In this document: positions 1 to 12,420 of the stretch, one piece after another
Layout of the letters: every line of letters begins with the position of its first letter
How positions within the stretch are numbered: position 1 is the first letter of the stretch
DNA from: Hemibagrus wyckioides
Lineage: Eukaryota > Chordata > Actinopteri > Siluriformes > Bagridae
NCBI RefSeq assembly: GCF_019097595.1
Contig: NC_080715.1
Location: 7,837,073-7,901,072 of the forward strand
Direction of reading: 5' to 3'
Length of the DNA: 64,000 nt
Translations under genes and position numbers: made by a program
Notes under the pieces: model-generated
The model's input: only the letters and a program-made list of their open reading frames with translations
The model's database searches: none
What the model was told of the DNA's origin: nothing

Positions 1-614
1 GTTACTTTTGACCTTTCCCCTCTGACAGTTTTCCAGTACTGTGACTGTCTGGGTTTAGTATCAGTTTAGCTATGGGTGGGGCATTGTAGGTAGAGAAATG
101 GACAGGAACAGGGTCAGGGCATAAGGCAGGAAAGTGAGTAGGGCTGTGGCTGGTAACCGTCCCTCTGGAGAGCCTGTGGTATGATAAGATGGCAGGAAAG
201 ACCATGAACGCTGAAACCGAGGAAAGGCCTTGACTAAAATCTGACAAAAATATAAAGCAAAAAGGAAGTGGCTTTTCCTGCATCAGCACAGCTACAGTTT
301 GGTGTACAGCCCGATGCTGGTGACATCGAAAGCTGGAGAGATTTCATTGACCTTAACGAACGTACAGCGTTTTCCTGACAGGAAGGAGAAACTCAGAAAT
401 TTACTAAACAGCTTTTTCCTATGTGACACACGAAAAAAGCATGTAGATGGGTACATAACCTGTGGCATTTAAAGAATTTTGGTTAAAAATGACCAGAGGC
501 TAGATAATGTGGCAAGTGTGTGCAATTTCAGTGTATACGCTCTATTAGATAACATGCTCTTCAGGCTGGATTATATGATCACGGTCCTTTAACTGTAGAC
601 CTGTGATTAAAGAA
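1..614. other. Unannotated intergenic sequence
   Basis: I see no gene, RNA gene or recognisable repeat here. The longest open frames are short, on the minus strand, and look random. Confidence 0.5.
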
Positions 615-619
615 AGTAT

Positions 620-950
620 TACATTATGATGGGTGGCAGCCCATTTGCCTCACACCTCTGGGGTTTGGGGTTCGAGTCCTGCCTCCAGGAAAGTATGCAG
701 AATGTTCATGTTCTTCCTGTGCTTCGGGGTTTTGTTGGTATTCTGGTTTCCTCCCTCAATCCCAAAGACATGCGCTGTAGGATGATTAATATCGCTAAAT
801 TGTCCGTACTGTGTGAATGGGTGTGTATGAGTGTGTATGTGATTGTTCACTGTGATGGGTTGGCACCTCATCCAGGGTGTCTCATGAGTCCCCTGGGTGA
901 GACCCCAGGCTCCTTGAGATCCTGTGTAGGATGAGCGCTACAGAAAATGA
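620..950 (+). mobile_element. SINE-like retroposon, near full length
   Basis: The left end has a promoter-like box with GGGTTCGAGTCCTG (668-681), matching a tRNA B box. A body with TTTCCTCCCTCAAT and an ATGGG...CATCCAGGGTGT segment follows, and the copy ends in ATGAATG. Related copies are at 46215-46505 (+), 45408-45645 (-), 52866-53010 (-) and in fragments at 5690-5770 and 49190-49265. The family name is not certain. Confidence 0.55.
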
Positions 951-1623
951 ATGATGTTATTACATCATCAATCAGCTTGATCTGAGCTCTAAAAATGAAC
1001 TTGAGGTAAAAAGCACGTTTTTATGTTCTTTAACATTTCTATTTCGTCTATGTTGTGACGATATATCTTCTTTATTGCTGCCTGTGAGCTTTGCGTGATC
1101 CTACTTCATTTTCTTAATTTTATGCAAATTAGGTATTCAATTCAACTTTATTTCTGTAGCAGCTAATGGACATTTTTCGTACAGCAGCTTTACAGGAATA
1201 TAAAAATTAAAACATAAAATTTATTCCTAAATTGCAAGCCAGAGGCAACAGTAGTAAGGAAAAAACTCCCTCGGATGATATGAGGAAGAAACCTTGAGAG
1301 AGGAACAAGACTTAAAAGGGAACCCATCCTCATCTTGGTGACACTGCATGGTGGAAAGAAAAAAACAAACTATTTATAGTCAAGTGGAATTGTGCAACCA
1401 GAAGCTTTTGAGCAAATTATAAGTACGAGAATCAGTGTCATTTCTGAACTCATTATAGATAGACTTCAAGTAGATCTATCCACAGCAGTCCTTTGTATCT
1501 CCAGGTCATCCAAGTGCGGCAATCCTCATGAGACTCCAGTGAGAATTAGAGTATCATGAAAGATCAGGCAGGTCTGGAGAGCAGAAGTGGTCAGGAACAA
1601 CTTATGAGTAGCATGTGTAGCTT

Positions 1624-1647
1624 GAGAGAGAGAGAGAGAGAGAGAGA
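1624..1647. repeat. (GA)n microsatellite
   Basis: Twelve uninterrupted GA units inside the long interspersed repeat. Confidence 0.95.
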
Positions 1648-2149
1648 ACATTAGGTATGTTTGTCATCATGTAATGCTTAAGGATTGCATGCAAAGTGCT
1701 AGCTATGACAGGATAACTATAATCCATAATGTGACACAGATATGAGGGCTTCCTGGGACATAAAGACATCAACCATTCCAATGGCAACAAACCTAAGTGA
1801 ATGAATGAGAGTGGGGGAGTGACAGCATCCAAACATTCCATTCCACTGCGCATCAACCATCCAGATCTGCTCATCTACCTAAGGAAAAAAAACTATTCCT
1901 AAAATAAAATGTTGACTAAACAAATGTGTTTTCAGCCTGGACTTGAGCACTGAGACTGTGCCTGAGTCTAGAACACTAATCGGAAGGCTGTTCCATAACT
2001 GTGGGGCTTTGTAAGGAAAAGCTGTGCTCCCTATTTTAGCCTTTACTTCTTGAGGTACTAAAAAAAAAGTTTGCTCAGGTTCTGCAGCTAAAGGCCATTC
2101 AGTGCTTTAGAGGTCAGTTATGGTATTTCAGAATCAGTGCAAAATTTGA

Positions 2150-2335
2150 ATGGGAAGGTTGGGGTTTAAGCCCTAGCACCACCAAGCTGCCACTGTTTGG
2201 CCCTTGAGCAAGGCTCTTCACCCTCTCTGCTCCAGGGGTGCTGTATCATAGCTGTCCCTGCACTCTGCCCCCATCATCCAAAGCTGGGATTTTTCTTCTT
2301 CTTCTTCTTCATCATCATCTTCTTGCTCTAGTTAG
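2150..2335 (+). mobile_element. tRNA-derived SINE fragment
   Basis: It carries CACCACCAAGCTGCCACTG, CCTTGAGCAAGGCTCTTC and GTGCTGTATCATAGCTG and ends in a (CTT)n tail. These blocks also occur in the SINEs at 51290-51515 and 63395-63625. The tRNA-like head is mostly missing, so this copy is 5'-truncated. Confidence 0.65.
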
Positions 2336-2560
2336 TACTCTATCTATTGCATTCTGGACTAACCGGAGCTTCCCTATGCACCTACTGGAACTTCCAGACA
2401 GTAAGACATGACAATAATCCAACCTAGAGGTAACAAAAGACATGGACAAATCCGATGTCGTCCGACAATTTATTTACGGATCGGATCACTAATACAGATA
2501 CTGGAAATTTGGTTTACTCTGAACTGAAATAAGATCCAACCACGCTTTGAATAAAGTGTG

Positions 2561-5500
2561 ATCATATAATCATGTGACGCAAACATCTCCTATGAAGGGT
2601 CTCCACCCTGACAGAGGGGCCAAAGAAAACATATAGTACTCAATTTTTCATGTCAGGCTCCTAAATCTGCACTTTCATTAATCACCCCTTTAGTCATTTT
2701 GATGGTCTAGGCAGAACAGGAGCTGGCATTGTACTGGATGGATGTAAAAATGTAACGAATCTCACATCTGGTCTAAACTGTCTCCATATGGAAGGTTTTA
2801 GTGATGAGTGCTAAAATGAGTGTTTCATGAATGTGTCAGTGGCGACTCCAAGAGTGATTAAACCTATTGTGTGTACAAATGATTCCTGCTCTTCTAAAAA
2901 ACATTCCCATGTGTGTTTAAGTGATGAGTTGCGTTCCTGTTGAGTCGAAATGTTGAAGAGAAAAGCATGACGTTTCATACTGAGCATTTTTCTCCAGTCG
3001 CCATTACGAAGACTGTTAACTGGCACATATTTGAACCGATTCTTACGCCCTAAAGCCCAGCATTTGGAGTAAATGAAGAGCGTCTGAACCCAATTGATCC
3101 CAGTCTTAACCTCTCACCTCATGAAGCCCCAGTCCTCAGAAGATTTATCTCTCTGATCTCATTAGGACTGTGGAAGAAAGGAGACTTGATGCCCAGCACA
3201 CCAGTGGGAGCTGAAAGAGTCAAGAACTTCCTGTTTATCTGTGTTTATCTTGTAAACAGTCCCTGCCCTTCTGCAATCCTCCTTCACTGCAGGGACACCA
3301 TCCACTCTGACCTTTCCTACGGAGAGAGATGAAGAGATCTTCACCCTCTCTGATCCTCTGTCATCAAAAACATCATTATTCCGTGCACAGGTTTGAGGAA
3401 TAGCTTAAACTTTAGGACGATAGCATGCACCAGTTAAAATCGAGTTGGTGTAGCTTTTTTTTCTAAACATTTTCATGCTAATCACTCAGACTAGCTCCAT
3501 ATTAGATTTGTTTTGTCTTAGGAAGCACAAGTGGTTAAGTGGTTATATATAAGATTAAATACTACTTTAAATGGACAACGTTTCTGTGAAGCATTTGGTC
3601 TGGCTCAGGGTTAAGACTGTACAGAACCATATCTACATTTATATTCAGTATCATTCAAATGGTTTCATGTGCAATAAGAAAACTTTAATGTTTTTATGTC
3701 CCATAACAGGATGAAACACTTTAGGATACATTCTCATGTAGCTCACATCATCAGTTGATCCTTTTCTTCTAAAATCAATCCCCATCATGTCTTATTCCTT
3801 GTGAGTCCAGTAATTTATTTGTGCTGGGAATCATCTGTAACAGTTATGTGATTGGCTGGACGAATCAAACTAGCTAAAAGAAATCCAGCTCAGATAGATA
3901 CTTGTAATGTTAATGTCTGCTTACAGCAGCAGTGTAATGAACAGGAAACAAAGACGAAAACGTTCTCACTGATCGAGTAATTCATCATCTCTTTGATCGG
4001 GTTGTTGCTGGCGACTTCACGGGTCACGGCTGCTCTGCTGCCGTTACTCTGATGCATAAACTAGTGAGGGCTCTTATGTTCAGTGTCGCTATGGTTACAT
4101 CACAGTGCCGTACCGTTGGAAAGAAAACACATGTCGCAATTACAGTCTGTGATCACACGTGGAAGTCGGCTGAGAGGCTGGAAGTGAAGGAAAGTGAGCG
4201 GTTTTGGCGTCAGAGAGGCGTATTTCGCTGACTTGGTCAGGATTCTGTACACACACACCCAGTGCACACTTCCTCTCACAGCTGCTTAAGTGAAGCTGTT
4301 TAAGAGTTGTTGTACACTGTAAAAATCCCCAAGTGGAGATAACTGGACCAGCTCAGGGGTTCGAGGTTAACCCACTTCCTGTGGGGATGTTCTCCCTCTG
4401 ATCTTGGTTTTCTATCAAACACAAAAGCTTCACAGATGCTTATCCATGTGCGAGTGCCCTTCCCTTGGCTTAGTGCCACATCAATTCTATTGTTTTCTAT
4501 CATTCACATTAAATAAAATACCAAATCCAGATGACTTGTGAAAACTGCTGCAACAACATTTATTTGATTTTTCAAACACACCGTTGTTGTTCGTTTTTTT
4601 CCCCTCAAAAGTCTGGCGATGAATCACTCCCTACACTAATGACTGGGTCGTGCCAAAGTGCGCCTGATTCACTCCTGATAATTCGAGTAATTGCCAAGTC
4701 GCTGGCAATCTAGATTTGAGATTCGCTTTGAAATGTGGGCCGAAACAGCAAGACCGTTTCCAGCACCACTTCCTTTGATGTGCCACTTGCAAAACTAGCC
4801 AGAGGCAAAAAAAACCCCAAAAAACACACACCCTCTTGGTAGCAAAGTGCTGTTAGCAGCATGTCACAGTGTTATGACATTCCCATTACCTTCATGATGA
4901 TACTCCGAGCCATCGCGGAATGAACTTGAGCCAATTTAATGAATGCCTGGTGTTAGATTTAACATCATATGCAATCTAACTGCATTTATTCTATTTTAGC
5001 AGGTCAATATGCAGTAAAACTCCTGGCGGTCTTCATCCACTTGTGAACGGAAATCCTGAGCAATAATACATCGACTCATCTGGAAAAATGCAGTATTTTC
5101 ACTCTCAGCTTAGACAGCTTAACGAATTGTGAGTGTAGGTCAAACTCCAGTTGGGTCATATACTATTAGATTCTTCTACAGTGGCATAAATCAGAGCTCA
5201 AACAAGCATAAATGTGTTCTATTTAATGTTGAGATCTTATAGTTATTACCCTGTTTGACTGGTTACTTGAATTCAGTGGGTTTAATCCAAACCTCAATAA
5301 TTCAAAAACAAGGAGTCCATAAAAATGTACTCGTCTTCTAAGCATGGGGAAAAGTACAGGAATTAAAAGTTCTGACTCTAATAAATAGCTCAAATATTAT
5401 TGCACACATTGCTGTACATGTAATCTGATCATGATATAAATCTGTATGGAAATGGTGGTTTTTTCTTACAGTTAAAGTGACTACAAAAAATTTGAGAAGC

Positions 5501-5689
5501 CCTGATTTGCTGCCTGAATGTTAGCTTTTTGTATTGAAAGTTGCACATTTGTTCACTGGGCATCCAGAAACAAGAACACTGGCAACAGGACCAACAGATG
5601 TTCATACAAAAGACCAGAGAGGTCTTTTCAGAGGTTATTTCTTTTTCTGAAAGCATACATCAGACAACTGAAAGATGGTAGTGGAGTTA
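2561..5689. other. Unannotated intergenic sequence
   Basis: There is no supported gene or clear repeat. The stretch 3950-4230 has moderate GC and few simple repeats and might be conserved non-coding sequence, but nothing specific is recognisable. Confidence 0.45.
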
Positions 5690-5770
5690 CACCCTGACAG
5701 CTCCAAGGTTGTGGGTTTGATTCTGAGCTCAGGTGACTGTGTGGTTTCTCTCTATATATTCTTCCCAAAT
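5690..5770 (+). mobile_element. SINE-like fragment (head region)
   Basis: CAGCTCCAAGGTTGTGGGTT and TGATTCTGAGCTCAGGTGAC match the promoter-box region of the retroposon family at 620-950 and 46215-46505. The body is missing. Confidence 0.45.
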
Positions 5771-5790
5771 TTCCACTTCACAATCAGTAA

Positions 5791-6147
5791 AATCCATCCA
5801 TCCATCCATCCTACCAATGAAACTCCTCAGTCCTCAATTTGAGTTTCCATATCACTAAAGTGTTCACTATGGTATGGCAGATTTCTTGTTGCCCTCTCAA
5901 GTGATGGACAATAATTTGGAAATAGTCTACACTGACAAACATATACAGTATATGGATGGACGGACAAATGGATGGATGGATGGACAAGTGATTGGATGGA
6001 TGGATGGAAGGATGGATAGATGATTGGACAGATGGACGGACGGATTGGATGGACGGATGGATGGATGGATGGATGTACAAATGATTGGATGGACGGATGG
6101 ATGAACAAATGATTGGATGGATGGATAGATGGATGGATGGATGGATT
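5791..6147. repeat. (GGAT)n microsatellite, interrupted
   Basis: A short ATCC run (5791-5810) is followed by a 200-bp GGAT/GGAC tract (5952-6147). It includes diverged 20-30 bp units with ACAAATGATTGGATGG. Minus-strand open frames here are runs of His-Pro-Ser-Ile and are not genes. Confidence 0.9.
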
Positions 6148-7726
6148 CAAAATAAGTCATGAAAAAACAAATTCTGTTATTATTAGTTCACATGAAAAAA
6201 TAAATATAATGCATTGCTTTTATGGAACTTTTTGTGTGTTTGACTTACTGATAAGGGGGTTGACTTTCCTTGATGACATCAAGACAAAAACTGATTACTG
6301 ATTGCACTAAAAGATTTGTTTATTTTGTCAGCAGAGTTAACACACAAACACAATAAAGTAAAAGTAACACAACAAAAGTAGTTTTACTTCTGTATATTGT
6401 GGGCAATTAAAGAATATTTGTACATGATTTTTTTAAGACTTTTATATACATTGTGTGATTAACCAGTTATTAAATTGGAGTACTGGTAGCTCCGCCCCCA
6501 AGTACAGCTAGTTCTTGAAAAAGAGTACAACTTTGTTACAAAGCGATGAGAAAAGCACTATTTTTTTCAGGTGTGTGATAGACCAAGACCTGTTTAATTA
6601 AGTCTGATTACTGTGTCTCTCATATAAGCTAAGTACAAACTCAAAGACGTTCTTATTAACCTTTAATTTGCTATTTATCTATATTTAATCTTTTCAGATA
6701 AAGACCACTGGTCACTGCTGGTGACTGCTGTAGAAAACTTCAAACCTATTTCAGAAATTTTTTTTAGAAAAACTCATAAAGATAGATTTCATCCTTTAAA
6801 AAACATGGCTTTCTTTTGGTAATTAGCGGTCTGTTCTGTGAACACAAGATTCAGGTCAGGATTTGTGGTCTTGGGTGGCCTCATTAAGCCTCAACCTGCT
6901 GAGACAGAGCAGGAATCACCCCAAATGATGTCATTGCTCTGTTTAATTCCCATTAGAGACGAGCAGCTCAGATGAACAGCAGCACTGAACCAGGGCTTTT
7001 CTCTCCTCCAGCTGCTTCTGATTCACTCGCTCTGTTACATAAAAAAAAAAAAAAAAACTCTAAATAAAATACATCATCATCCAAGTTTATTTTATCCGAA
7101 ATCTCAACTCAAGTTCATTTACTTTAGAGATACTCATGTTAAATATAGGACATTTATTGACAAAATATCAAATCGTTCTAGCTTTTCATATTAAAAGTTT
7201 CCAATAATTATTAATATTTACTAATATAATTATTAAACCAATTTCTAATCATTTTATATTCATCTCAAGCTTTTTTTATCTTCTTTTGGCACGCAATTTT
7301 GCTTAAAAATAAATGCTTAAAATTAGTTACGTTAGTTAGTTACGTTTGTCAGTAGAACAAGAAAAGAAGAATTTCAAGCTTTAAATGAATAAAAAATGAC
7401 TTTAAATAATACAACAATTCTATAAACAAAAAATTAATATGAAGTAAGTGACATTTTGGACAAAAAGTGTTCTTTTTATTTTTGCTCTGCTAGCAGAAAT
7501 ATATCCTGAACGAGCCACAATCAGTTTATAGCTAACTAAGGTTAATTTCTACATTCCTACCATTAGCATCTGGTAAAATTCCTTTCTTTCTTCAGTCAAA
7601 AGCTTTATTCCTGCAAATTATCATTTGGATGTCCTTTGATGATATCGCTATCACTACTGTAGCAACGGTTTCGAACAAGGAAGTGGAATTTTACATGATG
7701 TTAACACAGGCGAGCAGAACGATATA
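6148..7726. other. Unannotated intergenic sequence with a CNE-like patch
   Basis: Mostly AT-rich. 6825-7030 is GC-balanced and repeat-free, with ATTA-core sites, and ends at a poly-A tract (7041-7056). It looks like possible conserved non-coding sequence. No gene is seen. Confidence 0.35.
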
Positions 7727-8031
7727 CACTATATTGACAAATATTTTAGGTCACCCCTCCAAATCATTGAATTCAGGAGGTCAGGACTCCTTGTCCATGT
7801 CTTTATGGACCTTGCTTTGTGGACTGGTGCGTAAGTCATGGTTGAACAAGAAGGGGTCATCCCCAAACTCTTTCCACAAAGTTTGGAGCATGAAATTGTC
7901 CACAGTGTCTTGGTATGAAGCTGAAGCATTAAGAGTTCCTTTCACTGGAACTAAGGAGTCAAGCCCAACCCCTGAAAAACAACACCTGAATTCAATGATT
8001 TGCAGGGGTGTCCCAAAACTTTTGGCAATAT
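7727..8031 (-). mobile_element. Tc1-type deletion derivative with terminal inverted repeats
   Basis: The left end CACTATATTG and the right end CAATATA are inverted copies. The match extends about 50 bp inward (TCATTGAATTCAGG on the left, CCTGAATTCAATGATT on the right). The element is flanked by TA, the Tc1 target. On the minus strand a decayed transposase C-terminus is visible, with PVHKARSIKTW. At about 305 bp it is an internally deleted, non-autonomous copy. Relatives are at 53642-54121 and 59598-59867. Confidence 0.75.
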
Positions 8032-9047
8032 ACTTTACATTATTGCTCAACCAATCAGATTAGTAAGCCAGAGATAAAAACATTGATATGCTAGCAGGTC
8101 CGTGTATTTTAGAGACAACTGATAAATATACCAAGTGTTATACTTGTATTAATTTACTTTTATACGTTGTAGTGAAAATATTTAAGCTTCTTTCACAATT
8201 TCATATCAACCCTATTGGTCCTGGAGAATAAATACTGTTAAATCATGCACTGTATCCATCTCTCAGTTCAAAAAGAAGTGGTAGCTTCATGTGTCTTAAA
8301 AGAAACACTATCTATCCCAAATTGGTAGCTTTCCAATTTCCTTTTCCAGTTTTCCAATAACATGGATTTAAATGAAGTATAATGTATATTTTTAGTTCAG
8401 TCTAATGTCCAAGTTGCTTTATGTTCTCGCTAATGTTAAACGGTCCTTTTCTTTTCTCTCGCTGTTGGTAATAGTTAATAATACAAATAAAAATAAAAAG
8501 TCATATGTTGTCATGTCAACAAGAAACCACAAAGCTCTTCATCCTGAAGGCTTTCAGAAAAAGCCAGCACTCTGGAGACTACGACAATGTGAGGAATAAC
8601 AATAATAATAATCCGCTAGCTTCTCAGCTTTCTAAATTGTGTTATCTTCAGTATTTCGGCAAAAAATCGGACTAAAATAGTCTGCTACCGACCAACAAAT
8701 CAAAAACAAATAAAAATACATGGAAATAATATCCATTTGGATCTGTCCAATGTTTAATCAACCTGTATGGAAATTCGATATGTTTAATATCCAGTGGAAG
8801 TGAGGGCTCTTTAAAGATCCTTTGCTAATTGTAAACTCATTGTAGACTCAGAACTTTTAAACTTGGGTAAATAATAAGGCAGGAACCTAGCAACTTAGTT
8901 ATGTGAATTAAAAAAAAAAATCAACTAGTTTTAATTTTTTCTAAACACCCAAGAACAACCATGAAGTCAGAATGAAAAAATCTAACAGCAAAACACTAGT
9001 CTGTATAACTTCGAATGCAAACTATATTTTTATTACCTTTTCCCTTA

Positions 9048-9081
<34 letters not shown>

Positions 9082-9701
9082 CATTTCTTTTTTGCTCATT
9101 ATTTATCTTTACGAAGCTATAATTGTATCTGACAACACCACTAGTTAAAAACTCAGTTGGATTCTTACTTTGTTTACCGACCCTTTTGTCCTCTAGTCTG
9201 TGACAGTTAGAACATGTGATCACAGTGCCTCGAAAGGGACACGCTTCCTGTCAAATATTTTCTGACAGCCTGAAACATAAATATAAACTGAAGAAATCTG
9301 ACGCCGTTTCCCGTACACTAGTGACTAACTGTGAAGCATGTGAAGTCCGCGTGGAACGTGGCTGCAGTCGTGCTTCTATTTGACACAGCGAGCTGTTAGC
9401 AGAGGTGTAAAATTTCAGAGCTGATGGACCGTCGCTTTGTGACAGGGTTCAGACAGTACGTGCTCTTCGCTAACAATGACATGTCTAATAGAGAGGGAAG
9501 AGAGAGAGAGAGAGAGAGAAAGAAAGCGACGGATGAGGAAACCGAATCAGCACCGCACACAACTGTCAGTGAGGTGACCTTGAGCATCAGCAAATGAACA
9601 CGGCGTCACATCACTGTCGAGCTGCAAAGGAAAGCAGTATTGCTCCGTACAACTCAGCTGAGTTTTCTGCAGTTTTAACAAAGTGTAAAAGGCGCAAGTC
9701 A
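8032..9701. other. Unannotated intergenic sequence with two dinucleotide runs
   Basis: It contains (TC)n at 9051-9079 and (GA)n at 9499-9519. Nothing else is recognisable and no gene is supported. Confidence 0.5.
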
Positions 9702-9782
9702 GCTTTTGAGAGGATAAACCAGTTGGAAATGCCGTATACCGTAGATATATGGCATTTCCGACTGGTTTATCCTCTCAAAAGC
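9702..9782. repeat. Near-perfect hairpin, 39-bp arms, 3-nt loop
   Basis: Arms 9702-9740 and 9744-9782 are inverted copies with three differences, around a GTA centre. In a + strand RNA two differences become G-U pairs and one is C-A. It could be a small palindromic element or a structured RNA; no family is recognised. Confidence 0.85.
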
Positions 9783-10374
9783 ATGCCATAGATGTTTTAA
9801 TAAGAAACCGCCTAGCGTAGGCGCATCATTATTTATCACATTTGCAATAATGAAGTAATATCCTCTTGGATGCTAGCTTCCAAGATTTCCAGGACTCTCT
9901 TATCCCAATCTTAATTTTATCTCATTAGCTCAAGTTTCTGCTCAAATGGTGCACAATACAGTACATCTATATTAGTCACTTAAAACTAAACCTCTTACAC
10001 TTACCACTTACTTTTGGCTGCTTCTAAATAACCACTGATTTTGCATGATGTCAGCAAGCTAATCTCATGTTGCCCGTCCCCCGCAACTAGCTACCATGGA
10101 ACAGAAAATGCCGAGTCAGCTCATCGGAGAACAAAATGCTCTGAAAAGTCTTAGATAAGCATTTTACAGAATAGTGACAGCAATGTGGTGCAAGATGATC
10201 ACTAGACAACACGATACAGGACAATAAATAAGCACTGTGCATGCACACCCACTAGAACAAGTACGTGGAAGATCCTGGATGAGATTCTTAAAGTTCCTGT
10301 ATAAAACGTTCAGGTCTATTTCCTTTCTCTTGGCCAAAAAAGTCTAAATATTGATCATTTTCAGCAAAAAGTTT
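9783..10374. other. Unannotated intergenic sequence
   Basis: Nothing recognisable lies between the two hairpins. Confidence 0.5.
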
Positions 10375-10457
10375 CAATTTTGCCCCCAACCCTAGTGATA
10401 GCAAGTATATTATTAAGGCCAGTTTTACTACTATCACTAGGGTTGGGGGCAAAATTG
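10375..10457. repeat. Perfect 27-bp inverted repeat, 29-nt loop
   Basis: Arms 10375-10401 and 10431-10457 are exact inverted copies (83 bp in total), with the core GCCCCCAACCCTAG. The size is like a small RNA precursor, but perfect pairing fits a young palindromic element as well. No target-site duplication is obvious. Confidence 0.85.
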
Positions 10458-11339
10458 TAGCTATGTGTATTAGATTCATACTATGAATCTATGAGCTTCC
10501 ATGGGTAGGTGATTGATATAGAAAAGCTCAAAACTGTGAATCATTCCAGATGTCTGTTAGCTCAATTGTCATATTTATTATGTACAAAAAGAAAGATTTC
10601 TGACTGCTAACTCATACCATGTTAGAATTCTGCACATCTATGCAAAATGCACAATACCTAGCAGGTCTGTATTAATCAGAAGTGTTTACACACTACTCAA
10701 AAAACGACCTAAACTAAATTCTTCCATGTCAAACAATGAAAGCGTTCACTATCTGCACAAGGAACGCTCATAGATGTTTAGCGAGCGGTTCGAAAGATCT
10801 GTCCGATCTAAACGAGTCCATAAAAAGACAATTTCAGTGTGTTATTTTCTTTTTGCTCCTGCTTTACCTTGTGCTCTGTTTGATTTAGATTTATTTTGAC
10901 GCTTTGTATACGAGCACAGTAGGTGTCTTTAGAAGCTGTATATATAAAAAGAAAGCTGTATATAAAATCATTCCCTCTGGCTGAAGTCCTGTTTTCCTGT
11001 GAGTTTGTAGTGAGTTCCAGTTCACTTAGCATACTCCACTATGCAGTTTTACAGGAAGAGACTAAACTCTTGGCATTGCATTACTCAGAAGACTCTGTGA
11101 TGCTGAAACTGTTTGTGAGAAGTTCACTGAACTTTATTTTTTTGTTAAATATCCAAGCTGGTTTTTGGGCAAAATGAGCACTGATAGCACATTGCATTGC
11201 ACTGCACTGTCACTGGACTGTTCCAGCATGCTATCATTGTTATATATAATATCCACTCTAGCATCGCTGTATATTCTCAGCAGTCTCTTTCTGTTATTTT
11301 TTACTTTCTTAGCATTCAGTATTCATAACATTTGTTTGT
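10458..11339. other. Unannotated intergenic sequence
   Basis: AT-rich sequence with only short, random-looking open frames. Confidence 0.5.
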
Positions 11340-12420
11340 TTTAGACAGCAATCGCTAGCTAGCTAACTTTGACAACTGATGAGGATTGATGGTGTTAAAT
11401 TGCTATGTAGCTCACAATGTGTGCTTACTAACATATACTGTAACTATGAAGGAGATAGTTTTGTGACTAAATATTAACAAACATTTATGGCTTTAAGACA
11501 GAAATCATTAGCCAAGAATCACTAACCAAGTTGGCTGACTAGCATTGCTAGCTATGTACCATTATGAGGTAGCTTGATGGTTAAATGTTATAGCTTTAAC
11601 AGCAATTACATATCAGCAACAATATTGGTTCATTTACTTAATACAAATAGAAGTTATTCTGGTGGCTAAGCATTAAGTGAAAAAAGCAAAAAAAAAAGCT
11701 AGCTAACAATGTTGGCTCACTGCTATATACAGTTGTGCATTTGATTGATGATTAAACAAAGTAGTTAAAAGTTTTTTTTCCACAAATGGCTAACTAGCTA
11801 TTTTGTGCTATTCTATGGCTCACTAACATAGCTCTTGTAAAGTTCTAAGCTAGTTTCATGACTAAATGTTGAGAGAAATTTAATTGCTTGCTTTAGCATA
11901 GGACATGTGATGAATGTAAACTGACTTTAAAATAAAATAAAAAGAATATTGGTTCATCAGTTTGGCTAGTTACGTATCATTATGAGGTAGTTTACGGCTA
12001 AATCAAGTTTGGCAAAGTACTGTTAGCTAGCTAGCTATACATTTTGTAACACTACCTTAGTTAGCTATGTACTGATATAAGGTAATTTGATGGGTGAATA
12101 TTAACTGACATGACTAATGCCATCATTATGAGGTAGTTTGAAGATTATATGGTAATTGGGGTATTTGGTTTTAAGGCACGAAATGGCTTGCTAGGTAACA
12201 ATGTTGGCTCGCTAACTTAGCACTCTGGTCTGATGGATAACCATTAACTAACACTGTTTTAAAGACTAAATATGACTCCCTGACTATAGTTATGTACCAT
12301 TCTGATAAAATGGTAAATCTGTTTGATGAAACTTTGTCACTTTTGCTTTTAGGACAAAATATTTCTAGCTAGCTAACATTTTAAACTAAGCTAGCCATGT
12401 ACTATTCTGAGGTAAATGTA
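11340..12420. repeat. Old degenerate tandem repeat with GCTAGCTA motifs
   Basis: The block GCTAGCTATGTACCATTATG followed by GAGGTAGTTTGATGG and TTAAATGTTAAC recurs in decayed form near 11437, 11555, 11724, 11835, 11987, 12072, 12122, 12294 and 12390. Units are roughly 100-150 bp and poorly conserved, which suggests an ancient satellite or local duplication series. Confidence 0.55.

Larger units (their letters stand above)
1133..2560 (+). repeat. Long interspersed repeat (class uncertain), broken by a SINE
   Basis: The 5' part carries GCAGCTTTACAG, then GAAGAAACCTTGAGAG and GGAACCCATCCTCATC. The same blocks occur in order at 20785-21290 and 60085-60315. The 3' part contains GAGACTGTGCCTGAGTCTAG and, past the SINE at 2150-2335, TGCACCTACTGGAACTTCC. 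I recognise these as parts of one long repeat common in teleosts, but I do not know its class. No protein remnant is visible. Confidence 0.55.

Noticed and set aside
668..690. Functional tRNA gene from the GGGTTCGAGTCC box
   Set aside because: The B box belongs to a SINE head; there is no tRNA cloverleaf around it.
5811..6160. Minus-strand frames of His-Pro-Ser-Ile repeats
   Set aside because: Translation of the GGAT microsatellite.
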